A stretch of 64,000 nt of DNA, from positions 372,001 through 436,000 of the forward strand of contig NZ_CP032349.1 in NCBI RefSeq assembly GCF_005222205.1, given 5' to 3'. The notes under the pieces were generated by a model. The model searched no databases. It was not told the origin of the DNA and saw nothing but the letters and a program-made list of their open reading frames with translations. The first letter of the stretch is position 1, and each line of letters starts with the position of its first letter. This stretch comes from Azospirillum brasilense. Lineage in GTDB: Bacteria; Pseudomonadota; Alphaproteobacteria; Azospirillales; Azospirillaceae. Shown here one piece after another: positions 43,675 to 53,067 of this stretch. The position numbers were made by a program, and so were the translations under genes.

Positions 43675-44682
43675 ATGGATTTGCAGATCAAGAACCTCCT
43701 GAAGACCTTCGACGGCTTCGTCGCCCTCGACCGCATCAACCTGACCGTGGAGGAGCGGGAATTCGTCTGCCTGCTGGGGCCGAGCGGCTGCGGCAAGACC
43801 ACGCTGCTGCGCATCGTCGCCGGGCTGATGCCCTACGACACCGGCGAGCTGCTGATGGGCGGGCGGGACCTCGGCGCCGTGCCGGCGCGCGACCGCGGCT
43901 TCGGCATCGTCTTCCAGTCCTACTCGCTGTTCCCCAACATGACGGTGGCCGAGAACATCGGCTACGGCCTGAAGATCCGCAAGGCGCCCGGCGACCGCAT
44001 CGCGGCGCGGGTGAAGGAGCTTCTGGAGCTGATCAAGCTGCCGCAGGTCGCCGACCGCTATCCCTGGCAGCTCTCCGGCGGGCAGCAGCAGCGCGTGGCG
44101 CTGGCCCGCGCCCTGGCCGTCGATCCGTCGCTGATCCTGCTGGACGAGCCGCTGTCGGCGCTCGACGCCCGGGTGCGCGCCGACCTGCGGGCGGAGATCC
44201 GCGACGTGCAGCGCCGGCTGGGCATCCCCACCATCATGGTCACCCACGACCAGGAGGAGGCGCTGACCCTGGCCGACAAGGTGGTCTGCATGAACCACGG
44301 GCTGATCGAGCAGGTCGGCACGCCGCAGGACCTCTACCTGCGCCCGCGCACCCGCTTCGTCGCCGACTTCATGGGCAGCAGCAACCTGCTGCCGACCGGC
44401 TGGGTGCGCGACGCCATGCCCCACCTGCTGCCCGGCCGTCCGGACGGGGCGGAGAACGCCTATGAGGCCTGCGTCCGGCCGGAGCGGATCGCCGTCGCCC
44501 CGGCGGCGGACGGGGAGGGGCGGGTGATCGACCTGACCTTCCTCGGCAACATCCGCCGGCTGCGCCTGTCCTGGCGGGGGCGGGAACTGCTGGCCGAAAC
44601 CCACCAGGACCCCGGCGTCGGGCCAGGTGCGGCGGTGGACGTGTCGGTTGCGGCGGACGCCTGCGCCTGGGTGCGCGCATGA
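43675..44682 (+). CDS. ABC transporter ATPase, PhnT/FbpC type
   Basis: 335 residues. Walker A 'GPSGCGKTT', '[13 protein letters not shown]', signature 'LSGGQQQR', Walker B '[12 protein letters not shown]' and 'MVTHDQEEA' are intact. A C-terminal TOBE domain follows (about 270-335, 'CVRPERIAV'). The ATG at 43675 has no good Shine-Dalgarno sequence and comes 28 bp after the palindromic repeat, suggesting lower translation than the binding protein. The stop overlaps the permease by ATGA. Confidence 0.92.
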   Translation: MDLQIKNLLKTFDGFVALDRINLTVEEREFVCLLGPSGCGKTTLLRIVAGLMPYDTGELLMGGRDLGAVPARDRGFGIVFQSYSLFPNMTVAENIGYGLKIRKAPGDRIAARVKELLELIKLPQVADRYPWQLSGGQQQRVALARALAVDPSLILLDEPLSALDARVRADLRAEIRDVQRRLGIPTIMVTHDQEEALTLADKVVCMNHGLIEQVGTPQDLYLRPRTRFVADFMGSSNLLPTGWVRDAMPHLLPGRPDGAENAYEACVRPERIAVAPAADGEGRVIDLTFLGNIRRLRLSWRGRELLAETHQDPGVGPGAAVDVSVAADACAWVRA

Positions 44683-46379
44683 CCATGCCCGCCCTGACCC
44701 TTCCCGGCAAGACGCCCAACGCCGCCCGGCCCCGCCGCCTGCACCGCCCGCTGGACGAGCGGCTGCTCTACGGCGCCTGCGTCCTGGTGCCGGTGGTGGC
44801 GCTGGTCCTGTTCTTCCTGCTGCCGCTGGGCACCATCGTCTGGCGGAGCGTCGTGGAGGAGGAGGGCGGCGTCGGCCTCGCCAACTATCTGGCCCTGTTC
44901 CGGACGCCGGGCATCCTGCGTGCGGTCGGCAACAGCCTGCTGGTCGGCGGCGCCACCACGGTGGTCTGCCTGCTGCTCGGCTTCATGGTCGCCTACGCCG
45001 TGCAGCGCACGCGCATCCCGGGCAAGCGCTTCGTCGCGGCGGCGCTGTCGCTGCCGCTGCTGGCGCCCTCGCTGGTGCTGGGCCTCGGCCTGATCTTCCT
45101 GCTGGGCCGCAACGGGCTGGTCAGCAACCTGATCGGCACGCGGCTGAACATCTACGGCTTTCCCGGCCTGCTGATCGCCAACGTGCTCTACGCGCTGCCC
45201 CAGGCGGTGCTGATCATCCAGGCGGCGCTGCGCCAGTCCGACGCCCGCTACTACGACGCGGCGGAGGTGATGGGGGCGACCCGGTTCCAGCAGTTCTTCG
45301 GCATCACCCTGCCCAACGTGAAGTTCGGCCTGCTCAGCGCCGGCTTCGTGGTCTTCACCGTGACGATCACCGATTTCGGCAACGCGGTGACCATCGGCGG
45401 CGACTTCTCCGTCCTGGCGACCGAGATCTACAACCAGGTCACCGGCCAGATGAAGTTCGGCATCGGCGCCGCGGTGGGCATCCTGCTGCTGCTGCCCACG
45501 GGCATCGCCGTCTACATCGAGCGGGTGGCCGCCCAGCGCCAGTTCGGCACCGCCTCGGAAAGCGCCCTGCCGCCGGTGCCCGATTACGTGCCGATGCGCG
45601 ACATCCCGCTGTTCCTCGCCACCATGACGCTGGCCCTGTCCATCGTGGCGGTGGTGGGGACGGTGGTCTTCGCCAGCTTCGTCCGGCTGTGGCCCTACCG
45701 GCTGGACCTCACGCTCAAGCATTACTCGATCACGCTCAGCGGCGGCTACGACCCGCTGTGGACCTCGCTCGCCGTGTCGGCGGGGGCGGCGGCGATCGGA
45801 ACGGCGCTGCTCTTCGCCCTGGTCCTGGGGCTGCGGCGGATGCCGCCGGGGGTGGCGAAGGCGGTCTATCTGCTGGCCGTCCTGCCGGTCGGCGTGCCCG
45901 GTCTGGTGCTTGGCCTGTCCTACATCTTCGCCTTCAACCTTGCGGGAACGCCGCTGCACATGCTGTATGGCACGGTGCTTCTGCTGGCGCTGTGCAACTT
46001 CTACCACTACCACACGCAGGGTTTCCTCACGATGGTCACCGGAATGCGCGCCGTGCCGCCGGCGCTGGAGGAGGCGGCGAGCTGCCTCGGCGGCGGCGTC
46101 CTGCGGGTGCTCGGCGACGTGGTGGTGCCGGTGATGGTGCCGACGCTGCTGTCGGTCTTCTTCTTCCTGTTCATGCGCTCCATGGTCACGCTGTCGGCGA
46201 TCATCTTCCTGGTCACCCCCTCGACCAACCTCGCCGCGGTGACGGTGATGCGGCTGGACGAGGCCGGGTTCGTGTCGCAGGCGGCGGCCTTCTCCACCTG
46301 CATCATGGCGGCGGTCGCGGCGGCGGCGCTGGCGATGCGCGGCGCCCTGTCGCTGGCGACCCGGCGCAAGGCGGCCTGA
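44679..46379 (+). CDS. ABC transporter permease, fused two-domain (PhnU2/FbpB type)
   Basis: 566 residues with about twelve membrane helices. Two permease domains are joined in one chain, each with its own EAA loop: '[20 protein letters not shown]' and '[20 protein letters not shown]'. This fused form is characteristic of iron, phosphonate and AfuB-type importers and removes the need for a second permease gene. ATG overlaps the ATPase stop by 4 bp. The DeoR gene starts 3 bp after its end. Confidence 0.92.
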   Translation: MTMPALTLPGKTPNAARPRRLHRPLDERLLYGACVLVPVVALVLFFLLPLGTIVWRSVVEEEGGVGLANYLALFRTPGILRAVGNSLLVGGATTVVCLLLGFMVAYAVQRTRIPGKRFVAAALSLPLLAPSLVLGLGLIFLLGRNGLVSNLIGTRLNIYGFPGLLIANVLYALPQAVLIIQAALRQSDARYYDAAEVMGATRFQQFFGITLPNVKFGLLSAGFVVFTVTITDFGNAVTIGGDFSVLATEIYNQVTGQMKFGIGAAVGILLLLPTGIAVYIERVAAQRQFGTASESALPPVPDYVPMRDIPLFLATMTLALSIVAVVGTVVFASFVRLWPYRLDLTLKHYSITLSGGYDPLWTSLAVSAGAAAIGTALLFALVLGLRRMPPGVAKAVYLLAVLPVGVPGLVLGLSYIFAFNLAGTPLHMLYGTVLLLALCNFYHYHTQGFLTMVTGMRAVPPALEEAASCLGGGVLRVLGDVVVPVMVPTLLSVFFFLFMRSMVTLSAIIFLVTPSTNLAAVTVMRLDEAGFVSQAAAFSTCIMAAVAAAALAMRGALSLATRRKAA

Positions 46380-46382
46380 GCG

Positions 46383-47138
46383 ATGCTTCAGGAGGAACGC
46401 CACCAGCGCATCCGCGCCCTGCTGACGGCGCTGCACCGGGTGTCCACCGACCGCATCGCCGGGGACCTCGGCGTGTCGCGCGAGACGGTGCGGCGCGACA
46501 TCGTGGAGCTGGAATCGCGCGGCGAACTGCGCCGCGTCCATGGCGGCGTCGTCGCCGTGGGGCCGGAGCCGGAACCCCCGATCGCCGTGCGCAGCCAGGT
46601 CCGCCTGAAGGAGAAGCGGGCCATCGCCAAGGCGGCGGCGCGGCTGGTCTCGCCCGGCCAGACGCTGTTCCTCGACTTCGGCAGCACGGTGTCGGCCCTG
46701 GCGGAGGAGCTGGCGAGCCTGCCCGGCCTGACCATCGTCACCAACTCCTTCGACGTGGCGCAGACCGTCGCCAACCAGAACCGCAGCCGGGTGGTCCTGC
46801 TGGGCGGCCGGGTGGACGAGGGGCTGCCCGCCACCTTCGGCGAGGGCACGGTGGCGGAGATCCACCGCTACCGTGCCGACATGGCGCTGCTGTCGCCGGT
46901 GGCGCTGCATCCCCGCTATGGCGCCACCAGCTTCGACCCGCGCGAGGCGGAGGTGGCCCGCGCCATGGTCGCCAACGCCGGCCGCACGGTGATCCTGGCC
47001 GACCACAGCAAGATCGGGCAGGCCAGCCGGGTCAGTTTCTGCCCGGTGGAGGGCATCGACACGCTGGTCACCGACGCCCGCTCCCGCGACCTGCCGGAGC
47101 TGGCCGCGCTGGCGGTGCCGGACATGGTGTTCGCTTAG
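46383..47138 (+). CDS. DeoR-family transcriptional regulator
   Basis: 251 residues. The DeoR winged helix-turn-helix is at the N-terminus ('ERHQRIRALLTALHRVSTDR' then 'LGVSRETVRRDIVELE'), and the sugar-phosphate-isomerase-like sensor domain follows, with 'LFLDFGSTVSALAEEL', 'IVTNSFDVAQTV' and 'GRVDEGLPATFGE'. DeoR proteins usually respond to phosphorylated metabolites, which fits an importer of a phosphate ester or phosphonate. AGGAGG precedes nothing obvious here; translation is probably coupled to the permease 3 bp upstream. It likely controls the divergent region 42311-42473. Confidence 0.9.
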   Translation: MLQEERHQRIRALLTALHRVSTDRIAGDLGVSRETVRRDIVELESRGELRRVHGGVVAVGPEPEPPIAVRSQVRLKEKRAIAKAAARLVSPGQTLFLDFGSTVSALAEELASLPGLTIVTNSFDVAQTVANQNRSRVVLLGGRVDEGLPATFGEGTVAEIHRYRADMALLSPVALHPRYGATSFDPREAEVARAMVANAGRTVILADHSKIGQASRVSFCPVEGIDTLVTDARSRDLPELAALAVPDMVFA

Positions 47139-47215
47139 CCCGGCTCCGGGGAGAAGAAAGGGCTTTACAAACAAAGGAAAATAATCCTTACTGACTGGCG
47201 TCAGCACCCGAATTG

Positions 47216-47243
47216 CGCCCGCCCGGCTCCGCCGTGGCGGGCG
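47216..47243 (+). terminator. Possible terminator after the DeoR gene
   Basis: Stem CGCCCGCC (47216-47223) / GGCGGGCG (47236-47243) with a 12-nt loop is followed by TCGTCGTTT. The T-tract is poor. The same 167-bp gap has an AT-rich stretch at 47164-47192 that may contain a promoter for the lysozyme gene. Confidence 0.35.
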
Positions 47244-47305
47244 TCGTCGTTTCTGGCCGTGCTCTCCGCCAGCGACACCCGTCCCGACCCTTCGCAGGAG
47301 CGACC

Positions 47306-48127
47306 ATGACCACCACCCTTCGGGCAGCACCGCCGCCCGCCGCGCTCGATCTGGCCCGCCATTTCGAGGGTTTGTCCCGAACCGCCTACCGTTGCCCCGC
47401 CGGCGTCTGGACCATCGGCTACGGCCACACCCGGGCGGTGGCTTCCGGCGACACCGTCACGACCGAACAGGCCGAGCGCCTGCTCGCCGACGATCTGGCC
47501 GAGGCCGCCGCAGTGGTGGATGGCGCCGTGACCGTGCCGCTGACCGACGGGCAGCGGGCCGCGCTGATCGATTTCGTCTTCAACGTCGGGGCCGGCCGGC
47601 CCGGGAAGGGCAAGGACCCGGGGAAGGACGGCTTCGTCCGGCTGCGCAGCGGAAAGCCCTCTACCCTGCTGCGCAAGCTGAACGCCGGCGACGCCGAGGG
47701 CGCCGCCGCCGAATTCGCCGCCTGGGTCTATGGCGGCGGCCGGCTGCTGCCCGGTCTGGTGCGGCGCCGGCGTGCCGAGGAGCTGCTGTTCCGCGGTGCG
47801 GACTGGCGGAGGGCCCTCGACGATGGGCCGATGGCCCAGCGGGTCGAGCCGGCGGCGCCGTCCGGCACGACCGGCGCCGTCCGCGCCGCCGCGGGGACGT
47901 TGGCCGTCGGCGGCTCGCTCGGCGTGGTGGCGGAGGCGCTGACGCCGGTGCTTCAGGTGACTCAGCAGGTGCAGGACCTCGCCGAGCGGGCACAGGACGT
48001 GTCCACGGGGATTCGGGGGCTGGCCGGATGGCTCGGGTGGGCGCCGTCGCCGGCGGTCGCCGTGCTGTTCACCGGTCTGGTGGTGACGCTGGCCCTGCTG
48101 TGGCGGGAGCGCCGCTCCGGCGGCTGA
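47306..48127 (+). CDS. Phage-type lysozyme (GH24) with a C-terminal membrane segment
   Basis: 273 residues. The GH24 core (about 13-165) has the catalytic spacing of T4 and P21 lysozymes: Glu21 in 'HFEGLSRTAY', Cys30 nine residues later (T4 has Asp), and Thr36 in 'VWTIGYGHT'; also 'LTDGQRAALIDFVFNVG'. No N-terminal signal or anchor is seen. The C-terminal ~100 residues are unrelated to the lysozyme, with a helical region 'VLQVTQQVQDLAERAQDV' and one hydrophobic helix (about 246-266) ending in Arg-rich 'WRERRSGG'. CAGGAG precedes the ATG. No other phage gene is nearby, so this is either a prophage remnant or a domesticated cell-wall hydrolase. It hydrolyses peptidoglycan. Confidence 0.85.
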   Translation: MTTTLRAAPPPAALDLARHFEGLSRTAYRCPAGVWTIGYGHTRAVASGDTVTTEQAERLLADDLAEAAAVVDGAVTVPLTDGQRAALIDFVFNVGAGRPGKGKDPGKDGFVRLRSGKPSTLLRKLNAGDAEGAAAEFAAWVYGGGRLLPGLVRRRRAEELLFRGADWRRALDDGPMAQRVEPAAPSGTTGAVRAAAGTLAVGGSLGVVAEALTPVLQVTQQVQDLAERAQDVSTGIRGLAGWLGWAPSPAVAVLFTGLVVTLALLWRERRSGG

Positions 48128-48246
48128 CCGCAGGGACGGCGCGTCCTGACGGGCGGCGGCGCGGCCCCGAAGTCGCGTGCGTTGGCGGTGGCGGATGTGC
48201 TGTACTCCTTCCGCTCAAACCCCGCGAGTTCCGACCCGCCGCCGCC

Positions 48247-51200
48247 ATGCCGACTTCCGCCGATCCCGGATATCCCGCCGCCCGTACCGCTCCCCAATCC
48301 GCGGAGTCCGTTCTGCGCGGCATCCTGGCCGTCGACGGAAGCAATGTGGAGGCGTGGCTCCGGCTGGGCGGCCTCGCGCTCAAGGAGGGGCGTCACAGCC
48401 GCGCTGCGCGCTGCTTCGCCCGCGTCATGCTGCTCGCCCCGGACCGGGCGCAGGCCATGCACAATCTGGCCGAGGCGCTGCGCCTGACCGGACGGAAGGG
48501 GCGGGCGTCCATCGCCTTCAGCCGGGCCTTGCGCCTGCGTCCGGACTATCCCAAGGCGCTGACGGCCTTCGCCATGATGATGCAGGACCAGGGTACGGGG
48601 CGCGCGGCGCGCCGTCTGGCCGTCCGTGCCCTGATCGCCGACCCGGCCTTCGCCATGGGATGGCGCAATCTGGCGATGCTGTTCCAGCCCCTGAACCAGC
48701 CGGACACCATGGTCCGGCTGCTGCGCCGGGCGGCGCTGTCCGATCCCGGCGACACAGGCGTCCAGGCCGCCTACGGCGTCGCGCTGTGCGAAACCAAGGA
48801 GACCCGCCGCGCCGTGGAGGCGCTGCACCGCGCCGTCGCGCTGGCTCCGGGTGAGTCCGAGCCTTTGGGCCACTTGGCTTACGGCCTGATGCATGCGGGC
48901 GATTGCGATGGGGCCCTGCTGGCGGCGTCGCGGTGCCGCCGCATCGACCCGATGGCGGCGGCGGCGGACGCGCAGGAATCCCTGGCCTGGATGATGATGG
49001 GCGACTTCCGGCGCGGCGACGCGGCCATCCGGCGCGCGGTCACGCTCGATCCCGGCAATTCCGGCATCCTGGTCAACGCGGCCCTGCTCCGGCACACGCT
49101 GGGCGACGGGGCGGCCAGCGTGCGCTGGAGCAAGCGCGCCCTGCGGCTGGACCCGGACAGCGGGGTCGGGCGCTTCAACCTGTCGCTGACTCTGCTCCGG
49201 CATGGCGATTTCCGCCATGGCTGGGCGCTCTACGAGGCGCGCTGGTCGCTGTGGGGCAACGCCTTTCCGCGCCACGCCCCGGCCTGGGACGGCGGACCGC
49301 TGAACGGGCGGAGCATCCTGCTGACCGCCGAGCAGGGGCACGGCGACACGCTGCAATTCGTGCGCTACGCCACCCTGCTGGCCGAGCGCGGCGGGCGTGT
49401 CGTCCTGCACGTCCAGCCGCTGCTGAAGCGGCTGCTCGCCAACACCCCCGGAGTCGCGGCGGTGTACGGGACGGACGAGGAACCGCCGGCCTGCGACCTG
49501 TGCGCGCCGCTGCTGAGCCTGCCCGGCCTCGTCGGAACCCGGCTGGACAGCGTTCCCGCCGCCATGCCCTATCTGCGGCCCGACGAGGCCGACCGTCCGG
49601 CGTGGCGGGCGCGGCTGGCCGGGGAGCGGCGGCTGAAGGTCGGTCTGGTCTGGGCGGGCGAGCCGCGCAAGGAGGACATCAAGGCCAACTCGGTCGACCG
49701 GCGGCGCAGCCTGACGCTGGCCGCCCTCGCGCCGCTGGCCGCCGCGACCGGCACCGTCTTCTACAGCCTGCAGGTCGGCGCGGCGGGCGCCCAGGCCAAG
49801 GCGCCGCCGCCGGGGATGGAGGTCATCGACTGGACCGGCCACATCCGCGACTTCGCCGACACGGCGGCCTTCATCGCCGAACTCGACCTCGTGGTGACGG
49901 TTGACACCTCGGTCTGTCATCTGGCGGGCGGGCTGGGCAAGCCGGTCTGGGTGCTGTCGCGGTTCGACGCCTGCTGGCGCTGGCTCGGCCATCGCGAGGA
50001 CAGCCCCTGGTACCCGACCATGCGCCTGTTCCACCAGGAGGAGCCGGGCGCCTGGGAGGCTCCCATCGCCCGGCTGGCCGCCGCGCTGACCACCCTGTCC
50101 GCCGGCCGCCGCGCCCTTCCGGGACCGGAGGCCCCGCGGGGTGCGGACCCGGCGCCGGACCCGCTGGGCGCTGGGCTCACCGCGGCGCTCGCCGCCCACC
50201 GCTCCGGTCGCTTGGCGGAGGCCGCCGCCGGCTACCGCCGGGCGCTCGCCGCCGATCCGGCGAAGGGCGACGCGCTGCATCTTCTCGGCCTGACGGGTCT
50301 GGCCGAGGGGGGCCGGGATGTGGCCGGGCGCTGGCTCGACCGCGCCGTCGCCGTCGAGCCGGGGCGCGCGGTCTTCCGCAATTCGCTGGGCGAGTGCCAG
50401 CGCTCCGCCGACCGGGTGGAGGCCGCCGGGCGGTCCTACCGGCAGGCCGTCGCGCTCGATCCCGCCTATGCCGAGCCGCAGGTCAACCTCGCCAAACTGT
50501 CGGTGGCCGCCGGTCGGGCAGGGACCGGGCTCCGGCAGGCCCGGCGAGCGCTGCGCCTGTCGCCCCTGTTGCCGGACGCGTGGCGCAGCCTGGGCCACGC
50601 GGCTCTGGAGCACGGCGAGGCCGTGGTGGCCGAGCGGGCCGTCCAACGGACGCTGGCGCTCCTCCCCACCGATGGGGAAGCGCTGGGCCATGCCGCGCGC
50701 TTGGCCGGACGGCGCGGCGACCGGGATCTGGCGGAGCGGCTGCTCGGGCGCGTCCTGCGCCTCGGCCCGGACACGGCGGCGGCGTGGCGCGAGCGCGCCG
50801 ATCCGTGCCTGAAGAGGGGTGACCACGCCGTCGCCCTGCCCATGCTGCAGCGGGCGGTCGCCCTCGCCCCCGCTTTTCCGGAGGCGCTCAACAACCTCGG
50901 CGGCGCGCTGCTCGGGCTGCGGCGCCGCGAGGAGGCGGGGCGCCAGTACCGCCGGGCCATCCAGCTCCGCCCCGGCTATCCCGACCCCTGGAACAACGCC
51001 GGCAGCGCCTTGCAGGAGCGTGGCGAGACCGCCCTCGCGCTGGATCATTACCGGCGCGCGGTGGCGCTGTCCCCCGATCACCCCGTGGCCTACGCGAACA
51101 TGGGCGAGACGATCCGGTCATCGGCGGCCGGGCTGGCGGACTTCCGGACGGCGGAGGCGCTGTGCCGCCGCGCCCTGACGCTGGTGCCGGATCATGGCGC

Positions 51201-52266
51201 CGCCCTTAACGCGCTGTCCGTGCTGTGCCTGGACCTGCGGCGCCTGGAGGAGGCGGAGGCCGGCTTCCGCACCCTCATCGGACGGGACCCGGAGAGCGCC
51301 CAGGCCCGCTTCAACCTGTCGCTGGTCCTGCTGACCAGCGGCCGCCTGCGCGAGGGGTGGGAGCATTACGAGGAGCGCTGGCGGATCGGCGAGATCCCGG
51401 TTCCCAAGGCGCCGGGCCGGCTGTGGACCGGCGAGCCGCTGGAGGGCCGCAGCGTCCTTCTGCACGCCGAGCAGGGCCATGGCGACACGCTCCAGTTCGT
51501 GCGCTACGCCCCGCTGGTGGCGGCACGGGGCGGCCGGGTCCATCTGGCCGTCCACAACGGCCTGCGGCGCCTGATGGAGCGCATCCCCGGACTGGAAGGC
51601 GTGTACGACCTCTACGGCCGGTTGCCGGCGACGGAAGTCCACTGCCCGCTGCTCAGCCTGCCGCGGGCCTTCGGAACGGAGCTTGGCAGCATCCCCGCGG
51701 CGGTCCCCTACCTGACCGCCGATCCGGTCGAGGTGGAGCGGTGGCGGGCGCGCCTGCCCGCGGACGGGCGGCTCAAGGTCGGGCTCGTGTGGTCCGGCGA
51801 CCCGCGCCCGCACAGCCCCAAGGCCAACGCGGTCGACCGGCGGCGCAGCCTGACGCTGGCCGCCCTGGCCCCGCTGGCCGCCGCCGGGGACATTCTGTTC
51901 GTCAGCCTGCAGAAGGGCACCCCCGCCGTCCAGGCCAAGGACCCGCCGCCGGGCATGGCGCTGATCGATCCGATGGACGCGGTGACGGATTTCGCGGACA
52001 CCGCGGCGCTGATGCGCTGTCTCGACCTGATCGTCACCGTGGACACGTCGGTGGCCCATCTGGCGGGCGGGCTGGGCCTGCCGGTCTGGGTGCTGTCGCG
52101 GTTCTCCGGCTGCTGGCGCTGGCTCGAACACCGCACGGACAGCCCCTGGTACCCGACGCTCCGCCTGTTCCACCAGCCCGGCCCTGGCGACTGGGAGCCC
52201 GCCGTCGCCCAACTGGCAGAGGCGCTGGCCGAGCGGCGGCGCTCCCACGCGGCCCATCCGGCGTGA
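48247..52266 (+). CDS. Tandem-duplicated TPR / GT-B glycosyltransferase-like protein
   Basis: 1,339 residues built from two copies of one module. Module 1 (about 1-640) and module 2 (about 650-1339) each consist of TPR repeats followed by a GT9/GT41-like domain. The domain motifs recur almost unchanged: 'AEQGHGDTLQFVRYA' in both, 'AVDRRRSLTLAALAPLAAA' or its near match in both, and 'VTVDTSVxHLAGGLG' with 'PVWVLSRF' in both. There is no signal peptide. TPR-GT proteins of this kind modify proteins or glycans (flagellin, surface polysaccharide) in the cytoplasm; the acceptor is unknown. The ATG at 48247 has no clear ribosome site, so the start is provisional. It is convergent with the SDR gene at 52294. 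Confidence 0.82.
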   Translation: MPTSADPGYPAARTAPQSAESVLRGILAVDGSNVEAWLRLGGLALKEGRHSRAARCFARVMLLAPDRAQAMHNLAEALRLTGRKGRASIAFSRALRLRPDYPKALTAFAMMMQDQGTGRAARRLAVRALIADPAFAMGWRNLAMLFQPLNQPDTMVRLLRRAALSDPGDTGVQAAYGVALCETKETRRAVEALHRAVALAPGESEPLGHLAYGLMHAGDCDGALLAASRCRRIDPMAAAADAQESLAWMMMGDFRRGDAAIRRAVTLDPGNSGILVNAALLRHTLGDGAASVRWSKRALRLDPDSGVGRFNLSLTLLRHGDFRHGWALYEARWSLWGNAFPRHAPAWDGGPLNGRSILLTAEQGHGDTLQFVRYATLLAERGGRVVLHVQPLLKRLLANTPGVAAVYGTDEEPPACDLCAPLLSLPGLVGTRLDSVPAAMPYLRPDEADRPAWRARLAGERRLKVGLVWAGEPRKEDIKANSVDRRRSLTLAALAPLAAATGTVFYSLQVGAAGAQAKAPPPGMEVIDWTGHIRDFADTAAFIAELDLVVTVDTSVCHLAGGLGKPVWVLSRFDACWRWLGHREDSPWYPTMRLFHQEEPGAWEAPIARLAAALTTLSAGRRALPGPEAPRGADPAPDPLGAGLTAALAAHRSGRLAEAAAGYRRALAADPAKGDALHLLGLTGLAEGGRDVAGRWLDRAVAVEPGRAVFRNSLGECQRSADRVEAAGRSYRQAVALDPAYAEPQVNLAKLSVAAGRAGTGLRQARRALRLSPLLPDAWRSLGHAALEHGEAVVAERAVQRTLALLPTDGEALGHAARLAGRRGDRDLAERLLGRVLRLGPDTAAAWRERADPCLKRGDHAVALPMLQRAVALAPAFPEALNNLGGALLGLRRREEAGRQYRRAIQLRPGYPDPWNNAGSALQERGETALALDHYRRAVALSPDHPVAYANMGETIRSSAAGLADFRTAEALCRRALTLVPDHGAALNALSVLCLDLRRLEEAEAGFRTLIGRDPESAQARFNLSLVLLTSGRLREGWEHYEERWRIGEIPVPKAPGRLWTGEPLEGRSVLLHAEQGHGDTLQFVRYAPLVAARGGRVHLAVHNGLRRLMERIPGLEGVYDLYGRLPATEVHCPLLSLPRAFGTELGSIPAAVPYLTADPVEVERWRARLPADGRLKVGLVWSGDPRPHSPKANAVDRRRSLTLAALAPLAAAGDILFVSLQKGTPAVQAKDPPPGMALIDPMDAVTDFADTAALMRCLDLIVTVDTSVAHLAGGLGLPVWVLSRFSGCWRWLEHRTDSPWYPTLRLFHQPGPGDWEPAVAQLAEALAERRRSHAAHPA

Positions 52267-52293
52267 CCGGGGAGGGCCGTCGCGAGAACCGGT

Positions 52294-53064
52294 TCAGCGG
52301 AACCGTCCGCCGCCGTCCATGTCGACCACCGAGCCCGACAGGTAGGCGACGCGCGGCGAGCTGAGGAGCGTGACGAGGGAGGCGATCTCCGACGGTTCGG
52401 CGAGGCGCCCGAAGGGAAGATCGCCCAGGGCTTCGGCCCAGCGTTCCTCGTCGTCGAAGCGCGTCTTGGCGCGCTTGCGGTAGACCGCCGCGACCCGGTC
52501 GGTGCGCGTCGCCGAGGGGTTCACCCCGAAGACGCGGACGTTCCAGTCGGTGCTGCGGGCGCCCACCGCCTGGGTGAAGGCGATGAGCGCCGCGTTGCCC
52601 GCCGACCCGCAGGCGTAGTCCCAGCGCGGCGTCATGCCCATCATGCCGATGACGTTGACGATGGTGCCGCCGCCGCGCTCCCGCATCGCCTCAACGAAGA
52701 GCTTCGTCATGTGGATGTAGCCGAAGACCTTCAACTGCCACGCCGCCTCCCATTCGGCCATGCCGAGGTCGAGGACGCTGCCGCCGGGGATCGCCCCGGC
52801 GTTGTTGACCAGCACATCGATGCCGGGAAGCGCCGCGGCGAGGCGTTCGCGAGACGCCCCGTCGGCGAGGTCGGCGGCCATCGTCTCGACCGCCACGCCG
52901 TGACGCGCGCGGATGCCCGCCGCCGCCGTCTCCAGCGCCGCCGCGTCGCGGGCGACCAGGACGGGCAGGGCGCCCTCGGCGGCGAAGGCCTCGGCGCAGG
53001 CGAGGCCGATCCCCTTGGAGCCCCCGGTGACGAGGACCCGCTTGCCGGACAGGTTCAAGTCCAT
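52294..53064 (-). CDS. Short-chain dehydrogenase/reductase with a non-canonical active site
   Basis: 256 residues. The NAD(P)-binding 'VLVTGGSKGIGLACAEAF' and 'DVLVNNAGAIPGG' are normal, as is the C-terminal 'YLSGSVVDMDGGGR'. In place of the catalytic YxxxK the sequence reads 'WDYACGSAGNAALIAFTQA'. Aligned on the following AAL, the usual Tyr position is Gly and the Lys is Asn, with a Tyr displaced by three residues. The alignment is by eye. The enzyme may still act through another residue or may be a non-dehydrogenase. It is the last gene of the amidase/CoA-transferase operon, 3 bp after the deacetylase-family gene. Confidence 0.85.
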   Translation of the reverse strand: MDLNLSGKRVLVTGGSKGIGLACAEAFAAEGALPVLVARDAAALETAAAGIRARHGVAVETMAADLADGASRERLAAALPGIDVLVNNAGAIPGGSVLDLGMAEWEAAWQLKVFGYIHMTKLFVEAMRERGGGTIVNVIGMMGMTPRWDYACGSAGNAALIAFTQAVGARSTDWNVRVFGVNPSATRTDRVAAVYRKRAKTRFDDEERWAEALGDLPFGRLAEPSEIASLVTLLSSPRVAYLSGSVVDMDGGGRFR

Positions 53065-53067
53065 CGC

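Noticed and set aside
42474-46379. Firm assignment as a 2-aminoethylphosphonate transporter.
   Set aside because: No phosphonate-degrading gene is nearby, and related importers carry phosphate esters; only the family is stated.
47306-48127. Prophage.
   Set aside because: Only the lysozyme is phage-like. No integrase, capsid, terminase, holin or attachment repeats flank it.
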